Below, piece by piece: positions 17,774 to 26,263 of a DNA stretch of 64,000 bases. This stretch comes from Sphingomonadaceae bacterium 3R27C6 (lineage in GTDB: Bacteria; Pseudomonadota; Alphaproteobacteria; Sphingomonadales; Sphingomonadaceae): assembly GCA_005503215.1 (NCBI GenBank), contig SCNS01000011.1, forward strand, positions 83,087-147,086, given 5' to 3'. The position numbers and the translations under genes were made by a program. Under the pieces are notes generated by a model, which saw nothing but the letters and a program-made list of their open reading frames with translations, was not told where the DNA came from and made no database searches. Within the stretch, counting starts at the first letter, position 1. Each line of letters starts with the position of its first letter.

Positions 17774-19192
17774 TCATTTGTCCATATTTGTCGTGGGAGA
17801 GGCCGCGCGGTTGCGGCGCGTGTTGCGCCATCCGATCGCACGGACGAGGCGCGCGTGGGTGCGCGTGTCGAGGGGATAGAAATAGATGAACAGCCCGGCG
17901 CCGATCGCCAGCATCGCGGGAACGATCGTCGCGAGACCGCGGATGCTGGTCAGCGCCTCGGGCGTTTGCGGCACATTCGGGACATAGCCGATGACGTCGA
18001 GGAGGATGCCGATCAGGCCGGTGCCGACGCCCAGCGCGACCTTCTGGGTGAAGGCGAGGAAGCCGACGAGTGCGCCCTCGGCGCGCAGCCCGGTCTGCCA
18101 TTCGCCGACCTCGACCGTGTCGGGCAGCATCGACCAGAAGGTCAGCACGAAGGCGGCGTTCCCGACCCCGCTCACCGCAAGCAGGCCGTAGAGCAGTCCG
18201 CCGGCCTTGGGACCGAGGGCGAAGATCAGGATGTTCGCGGTCGCGCTGATCGCGATCCCGCTGAGCCACACGGCGCGTTTGCCGATGCGCTGCGTCAGCT
18301 TGACCCACAGCAGCATCGACAGCGCGGCGGAGGCAAGCGAAATTGTCAGGCCGATCGTAATCGTCTCTTCCGACCCGGCATAATATTTCATGTAATAGAG
18401 GAGCGCCTTGCCGCCCATTGCATAGCCGACCGACCCGATGAGCGTCGCGCCGAGGAGGAGCAGGAACACCCGGTTCGACCGTACCGCGCGAAGCATCGCG
18501 CCGAGGGTCGGATGCGCGCCCGGCGCTTCGCCGATCGCCTCGCGGGTTTTCCTGAAGCAGTTGAGCAGAACGAGTGTCGCGATGGCGGCGTAGAGCGCGG
18601 CCACCCACAGAAATCCTTCGCGGCCGCCGCCAAGGCGGGCGACGAGCGGCAGCGTCGCGGCGGCGAGGAACAGTCCCGTCAGGATCGCGAACAACATGCG
18701 CGCGCCCGCGAGGCGCGACCGCGCGAGCGAGTCCGCGCTCATCCGCGCCGACAGAGCGACAAAGGGGATGTTCACGACGGTGTAGACGGTGCGGAACAGG
18801 ATATGCGTCGTGAGGCAGAAGGCGGCGAGGGCGTAGCCCGACAGCCCGAGCGGCAGGAACATCGCGATAAACGCAATCGCCAAAATGGGCGCGCCGAACA
18901 ACAGATAGGGGCGATAGCTGCCGAAGCGGCTTCGCGTACGGCTCGCGATCACGCCCATCGCGGGATCGGTAATTCCTTCCCAGACGAGCGCCGCCATGAT
19001 GATCAATCCGGCGACCGATGCCGACAGACCGAGCACGTCGGTGTAGAAATAGAGCAGGAACAGCGAGCAGAAGGTGAAGTAGAGATTGAAGGCGAGATCG
19101 CCCGATCCATAAGCGATGACCTGGCCAGTCGGCAGGCGCGGTTGCTCCGCAAGATCGGGGCGCCGCGCTACCCCGATGACATCGACCTTCAT
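17774..19192 (-). CDS. GPH-type sugar/cation symporter, MFS superfamily (472 aa)
   Basis: Twelve hydrophobic segments and the motif 'DPAMGVIASRTRSRFGSYRP' identify the glycoside-pentoside-hexuronide:cation symporter family (MelB/XynB-like). The inner-membrane protein would import a glycoside or oligosaccharide with H+ or Na+. I chose the ATG at 19192 because GGGAGAGA precedes it. It is the first gene of a two-gene operon with the GH3 enzyme one base downstream. The palindrome TTATCC-N4-GGATAA lies about 60 bases upstream of its start, between it and the tetR stop codon. The enzyme partner suggests a beta-glucoside-type substrate; that is inference. Confidence 0.92.
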   Translation of the reverse strand: MKVDVIGVARRPDLAEQPRLPTGQVIAYGSGDLAFNLYFTFCSLFLLYFYTDVLGLSASVAGLIIMAALVWEGITDPAMGVIASRTRSRFGSYRPYLLFGAPILAIAFIAMFLPLGLSGYALAAFCLTTHILFRTVYTVVNIPFVALSARMSADSLARSRLAGARMLFAILTGLFLAAATLPLVARLGGGREGFLWVAALYAAIATLVLLNCFRKTREAIGEAPGAHPTLGAMLRAVRSNRVFLLLLGATLIGSVGYAMGGKALLYYMKYYAGSEETITIGLTISLASAALSMLLWVKLTQRIGKRAVWLSGIAISATANILIFALGPKAGGLLYGLLAVSGVGNAAFVLTFWSMLPDTVEVGEWQTGLRAEGALVGFLAFTQKVALGVGTGLIGILLDVIGYVPNVPQTPEALTSIRGLATIVPAMLAIGAGLFIYFYPLDTRTHARLVRAIGWRNTRRNRAASPTTNMDK

Positions 19193-19252
19193 TGCTCTCT
19201 CCCTTTTTATAAGGGGGAGCCTATCGCAACGAAAATCGCTTGTCTCCAATTT

Positions 19253-19268
19253 TTATCCGACTGGATAA
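19253..19268. promoter_or_regulatory. TetR-type operator before symporter/GH3 operon
   Basis: TTATCC (19253-19258), GACT, GGATAA (19263-19268): perfect 6-bp arms with a 4-base centre, lying directly after the tetR stop codon and about 60 bases before the symporter start. The same arms occur before the TonB receptor (23654-23669), so it is probably the site of the adjacent TetR protein. Confidence 0.75.
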
Positions 19269-19928
19269 TTATTTCTGGCCTGCCTTTTCGGCGGCGGTCA
19301 GGCCGGGCATGAACAGCGCGACGATCGCGTTGGAATAGGCCTCAATCGTCTCGTTCGACAGTGCGTCGATACCGTGCGTCAGCTTGGCTTCGGCGGCGAG
19401 ATTGAAGATCGACTGGGCGGCGCCGGTCATCGCATAGACCATCAGCGCCGGATCGACCCGCGGCATCGTCCCTGCGTCCATGAGCGCGTTCCAGCGCGCG
19501 AAGATCCGGTCGTGGCTGGGGCGGATGAAGTTTTCGGACGCCCAGGCCAGCCGTTCGTTATCGCGAAAGGATTCCTGGACCATCAGCCGCGCATGTTCGG
19601 GGTGCTCGGCGCAATATCGGACATAGCGCCGCAGCGAAATTTCGAACGCCTTGTACGGCGGCAGGTCGGCCTCGCCGGGTTCGGCGCGCAATATCTCGCT
19701 CATCCGGGTGAACATCAACCGGGCGGCCTCGCGCCACAATTCGTCCTTCGTGCCGAAATGATATTTGATCAGCCCGTGCTGGACGCCGACGCTCTCGGCA
19801 ATTTCGCGTATCCCGACGCCATCGAAACCATGGCGGGAGAAAAGCTGGAGCGCTTCTTCGACAATTCGCTGCCGCGTTGCAACACCGCGGTCCTGCGCTT
19901 TTCTTTTCGGTGCCGTTTTCGACTGCAA
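19269..19928 (-). CDS. TetR family transcriptional regulator (219 aa)
   Basis: The N-terminal TetR HTH is clear ('RQRIVEEALQLFSRHGFDGV', 'IREIAESVGVQHGLIKYHFG'), followed by a C-terminal ligand-binding domain of the TetR_C type. The first usable codon is a TTG at 19928, with only a weak GGGG upstream; no ATG or GTG exists before the HTH, so a TTG start is likely. It sits between the symporter/GH3 operon and the sulfatase/TonB genes, all on the minus strand. Three copies of one dyad flank these units, one of them (imperfect) just upstream of this gene. It is therefore probably a self-regulating repressor of the locus, released by an imported sugar. The ligand is unknown. Confidence 0.9.
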   Translation of the reverse strand: MQSKTAPKRKAQDRGVATRQRIVEEALQLFSRHGFDGVGIREIAESVGVQHGLIKYHFGTKDELWREAARLMFTRMSEILRAEPGEADLPPYKAFEISLRRYVRYCAEHPEHARLMVQESFRDNERLAWASENFIRPSHDRIFARWNALMDAGTMPRVDPALMVYAMTGAAQSIFNLAAEAKLTHGIDALSNETIEAYSNAIVALFMPGLTAAEKAGQK

Positions 19929-19946
19929 TCTGTTTGCCCCGGGCTT

Positions 19947-19960
19947 TTATCAACTGGATA
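19947..19960. promoter_or_regulatory. Imperfect operator upstream of tetR
   Basis: TTATC-AACT-GGATA, 19 bases upstream of the tetR start. The right half (CAACTGGATA) matches the TonB-receptor site on the opposite strand exactly, but the left arm is one base short. It suggests weaker autoregulation by the same TetR protein. Confidence 0.5.
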
Positions 19961-20001
19961 CCAATACCAGCGACGGGCGGGCACAGGCAATGACGGATGG
20001 A

Positions 20002-21378
20002 TCAGGGCAGGGTTTTCCCGCCGGGAAGCCGGTCGGGCTCCTTCTTGCGCCCGAGCGGCTCATAGGTCTGGCGATACTGTTCGAAACGCGCGCGCATGTC
20101 CTTCACGACATCGGGATGGCGCGTCGCCAGATTATAATCCTCGCTGGGATCGCTGTGTACGTCGAACAGCAGGTTGGCGCCGATACGCGCGAGCGGCAGG
20201 TCATAGTCGCGGTAATAGCTGCGCGCGACGAACTTCCAGCGGTCGGTGCGGATCGCCGCGACCTTTTCATTGTCGAACAGGATCAGCGCGTCGTGCGGGC
20301 TCGGTGCGCCCTTTTGCCACACCGCGCTGATGTCCTTGCCGTCGATGGCCAGCCCCTTCGGAAGCGGCTTGCCGGCGAGTGCAGCGAATGTCGGCAACAG
20401 GTCGAAATTCATCGTGATCGCGTTGCTGCGGCTGCCCGCGGGGATGCGGCCGGGCGCCCAGGCGACGAAGGGAACGCGATAACCGCCGTCCCAGCCCGCG
20501 CCACCCTTGCGATCGCGCAGCGGACCCGCCGACCCTTCGAACCACGGGCCATTATCCGAGGTGACGATGACATAGGTGTCGTTCTGGAGATTGAGCCGCT
20601 CGAGCTGTCCGCGCAGGCGGCCGAGTTCGGAATCGACCTCCTCGACGACGTCACCATAATCGCCTGCGGGCGAATGACCGGCGTGCTCCTTGCTCGGGTG
20701 GAGCGGGATGTGCGGCGCGGTCAGCGCGAGCATCAGGAAGAAGGGGCGGCTCTGGTTGGTTTCGACGAAGTCGCCGGCGCGCGCGAAGAAGCGCCGCGTC
20801 AGCGCCACCATGTCGACGTCTTCCTGCGTGAATTCAACGCCCTTGCCCGCGGTGTAGAGCGACAGCGGCTTCATGTCGTGGCTGTAGGGAAGGCCGAAGA
20901 AGAGGTCGAAGCCTTGCACCGTCGGCGGCCAGTGGGGCGGGGTGTGGCCGAGGTGCCATTTGCCGATCAGCGCCGAGACATAGTCGCGGCCGAGTATTTC
21001 GGGGATTGTCACCTCCTCGGGCGGCAGGCCGTTGGTGTCGTTCGCCTGGATCACCTGCCAGGCCAGCCCGGTGCGGATCGGATAGCGGCCGGTGAGCAGG
21101 CCGGCGCGCGAGGGCGTGCAGATGTTGGCCGACGCGTAGGCGTCAGTCATCAGCAACCCGTCGGCGGCGAGCCGGTCGATGTTCGGCGTGCGGATCGCGC
21201 GCGAGCCGTTGGCGCCGATGTCGCCATATCCAAGGTCGTCGGCGAGGACGACGATGAAGTTCGGGGGGCGCTTGCGCGCCTCCCGGTTTTTCGACTTCGC
21301 GAGCGCGAGGGTCGAAACACCCCCGGCTCCGGCCAGCGCCAGTGCGGCCATCAGGCTGCGGCGATCGAGCGTCTTCAT
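20002..21378 (-). CDS. Sulfatase, type I formylglycine-dependent (458 aa)
   Basis: A Tat-type signal ('DRRSLMAALALAGAGG') precedes a sulfatase domain (PF00884) with metal-binding 'VVLADDLGYGDIG'. The catalytic motif is 'CTPSRAGLLTGRYP', whose Cys87 would be converted to formylglycine. 'GKWHLG' and 'TSDNGPW' complete the site. It hydrolyses sulfate esters in the periplasm; its place in an operon with a TonB receptor suggests a sulfated glycan or glycoside substrate, which is inference. I chose the ATG at 21378, which overlaps the TonB stop by one base (TGATG), rather than the longer frame. No formylglycine-generating enzyme is present in this window, so maturation must come from elsewhere. Confidence 0.93.
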   Translation of the reverse strand: MKTLDRRSLMAALALAGAGGVSTLALAKSKNREARKRPPNFIVVLADDLGYGDIGANGSRAIRTPNIDRLAADGLLMTDAYASANICTPSRAGLLTGRYPIRTGLAWQVIQANDTNGLPPEEVTIPEILGRDYVSALIGKWHLGHTPPHWPPTVQGFDLFFGLPYSHDMKPLSLYTAGKGVEFTQEDVDMVALTRRFFARAGDFVETNQSRPFFLMLALTAPHIPLHPSKEHAGHSPAGDYGDVVEEVDSELGRLRGQLERLNLQNDTYVIVTSDNGPWFEGSAGPLRDRKGGAGWDGGYRVPFVAWAPGRIPAGSRSNAITMNFDLLPTFAALAGKPLPKGLAIDGKDISAVWQKGAPSPHDALILFDNEKVAAIRTDRWKFVARSYYRDYDLPLARIGANLLFDVHSDPSEDYNLATRHPDVVKDMRARFEQYRQTYEPLGRKKEPDRLPGGKTLP

Positions 21379-23633
21379 CAGAACCGATACTCCACGGTGG
21401 CGCCGAACTGGCGTGCGGCGGTCGACGGGAAGAATTGCGACTGTCCGCCGGTGTCGAGCGGCGTGTCGAAGATCAGCTCGACGAAGTTCTTGTCGGTCAG
21501 GTTCTTGCCCCAGATCCACGCCCGCATCCGATCGCCGGGCAATGCGAAGCCCAGCTGCGCATCGAGCAGGCCATAGGCTTTCTGCACAGATTTCGGATCG
21601 AGGTCGAGCGCGGTAAAAGTCTTACCGCGATAGGCATAGGAGAGCTGGCCGAATATGCTCGCGCCCGCCGCCGAGACCTCGGTTTCATAGCGCGCGGTCG
21701 CGTTGGCCGTCACCTTCGGCGCCATCGCGAGTTCCTTGCCGGTCAGATCCTGACGCGACTGGCCGCCCGAAACGATGCAGCCCTGTGCGGCCGTCTGGCC
21801 GAAATAGCAGGGCGCGCCGGCGAAGTCGGTATATTCGGCCTTGGTATAGGCCGCGCCGCCCATCAGCGTGAACCCGCCGCCCGCGTTGATATGAATGTCG
21901 GCCTCGACACCCCGCGTACGCAGCGAACCCGCGTTGATCACGTCGAACACCAGCGTCCCTGTGTCCGACACGCCGATCGCCTGCGCCTGGAAATCGTCGA
22001 AGTCGGTGCTGAAGAAGGCGATGTTGAAGCGCACGCGGCGATCGAACAATTCGGTCTTCGCGCCGACTTCATAAGAGGTCGGGATTTCGGGTTCGACCGT
22101 CCGCAATACTGTCGAGTCCTGCAGCGCGTTAAAGCCGCCGCCCTTGAAGCCGCGCGCGACGCTGCCGTACAGCGTGACCTGTTCGGTAGGGCGGAACTGC
22201 GCGCCAAGGCGCCAGGTCCACGCGCCGTCGACGCGCTTCGACTTCTGATCGACGCGGGGTCCGAGCAGGACCGTGCCCGGGTTGGGGAAGCGGCGGAAAC
22301 GCGTGTTCAGCCGTTCGACGGTGTAACGCAGCCCGCCAAAGACGTTGAACCGGTCGCTGAGATGATAGGTCGCATCGGCGAAGGCGGCGAAATTCTGCGT
22401 GTCATTCTCGACGAAGATCGCGCGCGACGCCTGGACGCCGGGCGGCAGCGGCGCATCGAACCTTCCCTGCTGCGAATTGCCAAGCTCATAGTCCTGATTG
22501 AACAGGAACAGGCCGCCAACCCATTCGAAGGGCCGGCCCGACGGCGAGGTCAGGCGCAGTTCCTGCGTGAACTGGCGCTGGTGGCTGTCGCCATTGTTGA
22601 TGTTGAGCACGGGCGTCGGGCGCTGGTCGGCGTCATTATTGTCGACTGCGTCCCACCAGCGCATCCCGGTGATCGACGTCAGCGTGATGCCGTTCGCGCT
22701 TTCGACGTCGACCTGTACCGATCCGCCATAGGTTTCCTGACGGATGAAGGTGTCGCCGTCGAGTGCGACCTCGCGATTGTCCGGGCCGGGGACGATGCCC
22801 GCGGCGGTCACCTGATTACGGACATTGGCGTTGTTGCCGAAGCTGCGGATCGTCCACATGCAGCATTCGGCGTCGCGCGACGAATAATCGCCCGCGACGA
22901 GTATGCGGATATTGTCGGCGGGTTCCCAGAGCAGCTTGGCGCGGCCGCCCCATTCGTCGCGGTCGTTGAGCCGGCTGCCGTCGAAGACATTGCGGATATA
23001 GCCGTCGCGCTTGGTCAGATAGGCCGAGGCGCGGAACGCGAGATTCTGCGTGATGCCGCCGGTGACCGTCCCGCGCAGCACGAACTCGTCGAACTCGCCA
23101 TAGGTCGCCTGCATCCGGCCGCCCCACGTGTAGCTGGGATCGGTCGTGATGATGTTGAGCACGCCCGCCGACGCATTCTTGCCGAACAGAGTCCCCTGCG
23201 GACCGCGCAGCACCTCTACGCGCTGGATGTCGAACAGGTCGGTCATGCCGGCACCCTGCCGCCCGATCGGCACGCCGTCGATGACGATGCCGACCGACCC
23301 CTCGATCGCCGAGGAGAAATTGTTCGTGCCAATCCCGCGGATCGCGATCCCCGCGCCGCGCGGGTTGTTGCTGCCCTGGAACGAGAAGTTTGGGGTCGTC
23401 GTCTGAAGCTGCGAAATTTCGGTGATGTTGCGATCGCTCAGCTGCTCGCCGCTGAGCACGGCCACCGACAGTGGCACATCCTGCAACGACTGCTCGCGCT
23501 TCTGCGCAGTCACCACGATTTCGTCGCCGCCGGACGCTTCGGTCGCTGGTTCTGGCAGGGACACGCTGTCCTGCGCATGCGCCCCGCTTGCGAGCAGCGT
23601 CGATCCCATCAACGCCACGATAATGCTCTTCAT
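21378..23633 (-). CDS. TonB-dependent receptor (751 aa)
   Basis: This is an outer-membrane active transporter. It has signal peptide 'IIVALMGSTLLASGAHAQ', a TonB box-like 'GDEIVVTAQKREQSLQDVP', a plug domain with 'IQRVEVLRGPQGTLFGKN', and a barrel ending in a terminal Phe ('ATVEYRF'). It belongs to the large sphingomonad group of catabolic receptors. I chose the ATG at 23633 because GGGAGG lies 6 bases before it; the ATG at 23639 overlaps that site. It is translationally coupled to the sulfatase, implying import of a sulfated compound or its product. The dyad TTATCC-N4-GGATAA sits about 20 bases upstream, where a repressor would block initiation. Confidence 0.93.
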   Translation of the reverse strand: MKSIIVALMGSTLLASGAHAQDSVSLPEPATEASGGDEIVVTAQKREQSLQDVPLSVAVLSGEQLSDRNITEISQLQTTTPNFSFQGSNNPRGAGIAIRGIGTNNFSSAIEGSVGIVIDGVPIGRQGAGMTDLFDIQRVEVLRGPQGTLFGKNASAGVLNIITTDPSYTWGGRMQATYGEFDEFVLRGTVTGGITQNLAFRASAYLTKRDGYIRNVFDGSRLNDRDEWGGRAKLLWEPADNIRILVAGDYSSRDAECCMWTIRSFGNNANVRNQVTAAGIVPGPDNREVALDGDTFIRQETYGGSVQVDVESANGITLTSITGMRWWDAVDNNDADQRPTPVLNINNGDSHQRQFTQELRLTSPSGRPFEWVGGLFLFNQDYELGNSQQGRFDAPLPPGVQASRAIFVENDTQNFAAFADATYHLSDRFNVFGGLRYTVERLNTRFRRFPNPGTVLLGPRVDQKSKRVDGAWTWRLGAQFRPTEQVTLYGSVARGFKGGGFNALQDSTVLRTVEPEIPTSYEVGAKTELFDRRVRFNIAFFSTDFDDFQAQAIGVSDTGTLVFDVINAGSLRTRGVEADIHINAGGGFTLMGGAAYTKAEYTDFAGAPCYFGQTAAQGCIVSGGQSRQDLTGKELAMAPKVTANATARYETEVSAAGASIFGQLSYAYRGKTFTALDLDPKSVQKAYGLLDAQLGFALPGDRMRAWIWGKNLTDKNFVELIFDTPLDTGGQSQFFPSTAARQFGATVEYRF

Positions 23634-23653
23634 CGACATCCTCCCGTTATTAT

Positions 23654-23669
23654 TTATCCAGTTGGATAA
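23654..23669. promoter_or_regulatory. TetR-type operator before TonB receptor/sulfatase operon
   Basis: TTATCC (23654-23659), AGTT, GGATAA (23664-23669), with extra symmetry outside (ATTTATCC...GGATAAT). It shares both arms with the site at 19253-19268. It lies between the probable promoter and the receptor start at 23633. Confidence 0.75.
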
Positions 23670-24292
23670 TAATTTGTTCCGGGAGATGTCAAGCGATGAA
23701 TCGGGGACGCATGCTGTCGTTCCCAAATGTCGCGAACATGGGCTGCTCATTTGTGTAGCGAACCAAGGGTGGGGTGCGCCAACACGAGCGCCGGTGATTT
23801 GCCTCTAAAATGAGAAGCAGCATCCAAGGATATACAAACTCGTTTGCAAATGCGAAGCGCTACAGCATTGAAAAATAGCTGATTTCGCAGCGATGTATTC
23901 GCGGTTTGCGCAGAGTTTTCCGACCTAATTCGAATTCGTTTTCGACCTGATTTCAGGTTCGAGGAAATTTCCTAATGATTTCAAGGAAATGATGGACGCA
24001 GTAGGGCTCGAACCTAGGACCGGCTGATTAAGAGGCCGTTCTGTCGTGGTCTATTGGGTAGTTTTTTCAGGTACTTGGCTGCATCCGCGCATGATCAGCT
24101 GCTCAATAGGCCACAATGAACACCAATGTGTAACGTCACAAAATCACCTACAGTCGGCGCGCATCCCAACTGGCTGCTTCGCATCTGAGCCTGGTCATTC
24201 GCAGGAAATTTCAGGCGCGCCGAAAGCTGACTTCTCTCAGCGCTATTGGAATGGTTGTGAGACTCGGTGCAGTTATGCCAGTCGAGAGCGAT
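23670..24292. other. Non-coding, comparatively AT-rich stretch with tRNA fragment
   Basis: About 620 bases between the TonB receptor and the next convergent-side gene. I see no credible gene; the 87-codon ORF at 24046-24309 reads like non-coding sequence. It contains a 12-bp palindrome AGGAAATTTCCT (23962-23973), a small inverted repeat ACCTGA-TT-TCAGGT just before it, and the tRNA-Lys 3' fragment at 23978-24034. Base composition is visibly lower in GC than the neighbours. Confidence 0.55.
23978..24034 (-). repeat. Truncated tRNA-Lys 3' end, candidate attachment-site remnant
   Basis: Bases 23993-24034 match 48059-48100 of the intact tRNA-Lys over 42 positions with two mismatches (G for C at 24001 and 24022), covering anticodon loop, variable region, T-arm and acceptor strand. 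Similarity continues into the 3' flank (ATTTCAAGGA at 23978-23987). The 5' half of the tRNA is missing, and the 24001 change breaks a T-stem pair, so it is not a working tRNA. Its orientation equals that of the intact gene. Confidence 0.75.
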
Positions 24293-25333
24293 TCACTGCA
24301 GCATTCTGACCAGGAAGCTGCTCATCTCGTCGATGAAGATTTCCGCGTCGCCCGGGCGGCTGCCGATCGTCACGCCCTTGCGTACGAAACCGCCCGATAC
24401 TGCGTAGCCGGTAAAGTCCGCCGGTCGCAGCGCCGGGTCGGGCTTGCCGGTGCGCAGGTCATAATAGACGCCCGTGTCATCCATATAGACGGTGGGGAAG
24501 GTCGTGGAGGTTACCGCTTCGGGAATGCGCGTTGGCGGTACGTCGGCGCGGTCGAAGGCGTGCAAGGCGCCGGCGACGATCCGCATCGACGCATCCTGTC
24601 CCGCGACGATCATGGCGTGCACCGCATTCTGACATTGCTGGACCGAGACCCAATCATCGCGGTCACCCTGCAGAACGAGGAGCGAGGCGCCATCGGCGAG
24701 CCGCGCGTTCCGGAACTGGGTGCCGCACCAGGGATAGCCGGCGACGACCGCGCGCAGGCCCTTGCCCTTGCCGAGGATTGCTTCGGAAAAGGGTTTGGCG
24801 GCCGCCATCATCACGGCGGTGCCGCCGCGGCTGCCGCCGAGTGCGCCGATCCGCGCCGGGTCGATATCGTCGCGGGTCCGCAAATATCGGACCGCGGCGA
24901 GCACGTCATAGGCGCTCGCGGGCCAGGTCAGACGGCCTTGGTCGGCGATCGTGTCGGCGATGCCGCGCCCGCGGAACGGATCGATCAGCAGGACGGCGAG
25001 CCCCTTCGATATCAGCGCCGACGCCTCGGCCAGATGGTGCGTGCCGAGGTTGCCGCTTCCCGGCACCATGATGACGGCGGCAACGGGACCTGAGCGCCCG
25101 GTCGGCAGGAACAATTGGGCGTTGAGCTGAACCGCGGGGCCGGCATCGCCGCGCATCGCGGGCCCCCAGTCGGCGGGCGAGCGGCTCTCGAAGGTCACGA
25201 TCTGGCCATGAACGCCGTTGGCGAGCGAAACCGGCGTGGCGGCGAAGTTTGCGCTGCTGACCGGCGGCGAAGCTGCGGCGGATGCGGTCGGAAGGGCCGC
25301 CAGTATCAATCCGAAAATGGCTGCTCTGATCAT
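24293..25333 (-). CDS. Exported alpha/beta hydrolase, dienelactone-hydrolase-like (346 aa)
   Basis: A signal peptide ('AAIFGLILAALPTASAAA') leads an alpha/beta-hydrolase fold. It has the oxyanion-side 'VIMVPGSGNLGTHH', the nucleophile elbow 'ALGGSRGGTAV', an acid in 'LQGDRDDWV' and the catalytic His in 'VAGALHAFDRAD'. It is a periplasmic esterase or lactone hydrolase of unknown substrate. I chose the ATG at 25333, preceded by GAGAGGAAG. It lies 90 bases downstream of the Crp-type regulator gene on the same strand and is convergent to nothing. With the TonB receptor and second esterase on the other side of the regulator it suggests uptake and cleavage of an ester-containing compound. Confidence 0.85.
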   Translation of the reverse strand: MIRAAIFGLILAALPTASAAASPPVSSANFAATPVSLANGVHGQIVTFESRSPADWGPAMRGDAGPAVQLNAQLFLPTGRSGPVAAVIMVPGSGNLGTHHLAEASALISKGLAVLLIDPFRGRGIADTIADQGRLTWPASAYDVLAAVRYLRTRDDIDPARIGALGGSRGGTAVMMAAAKPFSEAILGKGKGLRAVVAGYPWCGTQFRNARLADGASLLVLQGDRDDWVSVQQCQNAVHAMIVAGQDASMRIVAGALHAFDRADVPPTRIPEAVTSTTFPTVYMDDTGVYYDLRTGKPDPALRPADFTGYAVSGGFVRKGVTIGSRPGDAEIFIDEMSSFLVRMLQ

Positions 25334-25423
25334 CGCGTGGGCTTCCTCTCCGTCTCGTTGTGACGGATCGGTAGCAGCGAAGCCGCGCCGCATATGTCAT
25401 CCGGGGAACAATTGCCCGCGGGG

Positions 25424-26122
25424 TCACCCCTCGCGGGCGAAAAGGTCGAGCGCGTCGGGGTCGATCACGGTGATCCGGCCATAGCCGAGCTCGATCAGGC
25501 CCCGCGCGGCAAAATCGCGCAGGATTTCGTTGATCCGCGGGCGCGTCGCGACGACCGACATCGCGAGTTCCTCCTGGCTGATATTGCGCAGCGGCGCGAT
25601 CGGTCCGACGGGATATTCAAAGGGCGATCGGCCAAGGTCGCCGAGCCGCGCCGCGACTCGCTGCGCCAGCGGCCGGCCGACATCGTCGACGATATAGCGT
25701 CCGAGCTTGCGGCGGATGACAAGTTCGGGCGCCAGCAACAGTCGAAAGCTGGCCACGTCGCGTTCGAAAATCCGGGTCACGTCGGCCGGGCGAAGCGAAA
25801 AGACCTGCGTTTTCTCGCGCGCGATCGCCGAATAGGCGTGCGGCAGACCGTCGATGCAGCTGAGGAAACCGGTCCAGTCGCCCGGCCGGGTGATTCCCAG
25901 CGTGACGGCATTGCCATCGGCCGAGAGTCCGATGACGTGGAGAATGCCACTGACAAGGCCATGCAGCCCGCTCGGCTCTTCTTCCTCTTCATAGAGATAT
26001 TTTCCGGATTCGATCGTGCGGAGGGCTCCGGTTTCGAGCATTTCAGCGCGAATATCGCTGGGAAGCGCGCGGAACCAGGGGCCGGCTCCCAATGCCGCTT
26101 CCAACTTATCACGCGCGATCAT
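25424..26122 (-). CDS. Crp/Fnr family transcriptional regulator (232 aa)
   Basis: The N-terminal cyclic-nucleotide-binding-like beta-roll ('GALRTIESGKYLYEEEEEPS', 'GNAVTLGITRPGDWTGFLSC') is followed by a dimerisation helix and a C-terminal winged helix ('ISQEELAMSVVATRPRINEI', 'RDFAARGLIELGYGRITVID'). I chose the ATG at 26122 because GGGAGA lies upstream and the domain begins shortly after; the longer frame runs into the divergent promoter region. No Fe-S cysteine cluster of the Fnr type is seen. It is divergent from the TonB receptor at 26264 and is the obvious candidate regulator for both flanking transcription units. Confidence 0.88.
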   Translation of the reverse strand: MIARDKLEAALGAGPWFRALPSDIRAEMLETGALRTIESGKYLYEEEEEPSGLHGLVSGILHVIGLSADGNAVTLGITRPGDWTGFLSCIDGLPHAYSAIAREKTQVFSLRPADVTRIFERDVASFRLLLAPELVIRRKLGRYIVDDVGRPLAQRVAARLGDLGRSPFEYPVGPIAPLRNISQEELAMSVVATRPRINEILRDFAARGLIELGYGRITVIDPDALDLFAREG

Positions 26123-26144
26123 TCTCAAAATGTCTCCCTGAGAA
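26122..26144. promoter_or_regulatory. Inverted repeat at the Crp-type regulator start
   Basis: TTCTCA (26122-26127) and TGAGAA (26139-26144) form an inverted repeat with an 11-base spacer, overlapping the start region of the regulator in the 140-base divergent intergenic region. It could be an autoregulatory site, but the arms are short and it does not match the classical Crp consensus. Confidence 0.3.
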
Positions 26145-26263
26145 CAGTCATCCGGCAGCGACCATGCCAGAGTCCGCTTTGATGCGCGGACCCGGCGGGT
26201 TCGAAGCATGGAAGATCAATGAAGCCGGCGCAAGCAAGCCGCCGGCGCATGGGAGGGAAAATA

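Noticed and set aside
21342..23669. 775-codon plus-strand ORF opposite the second TonB receptor
   Set aside because: Same reason: antisense shadow with repetitive Arg/Ala/Asp composition and no start site.
24046..24309. 87-codon ORF in the AT-rich gap
   Set aside because: No ribosome binding site, composition like non-coding DNA, and it runs into the 3' end of the opposite-strand hydrolase.
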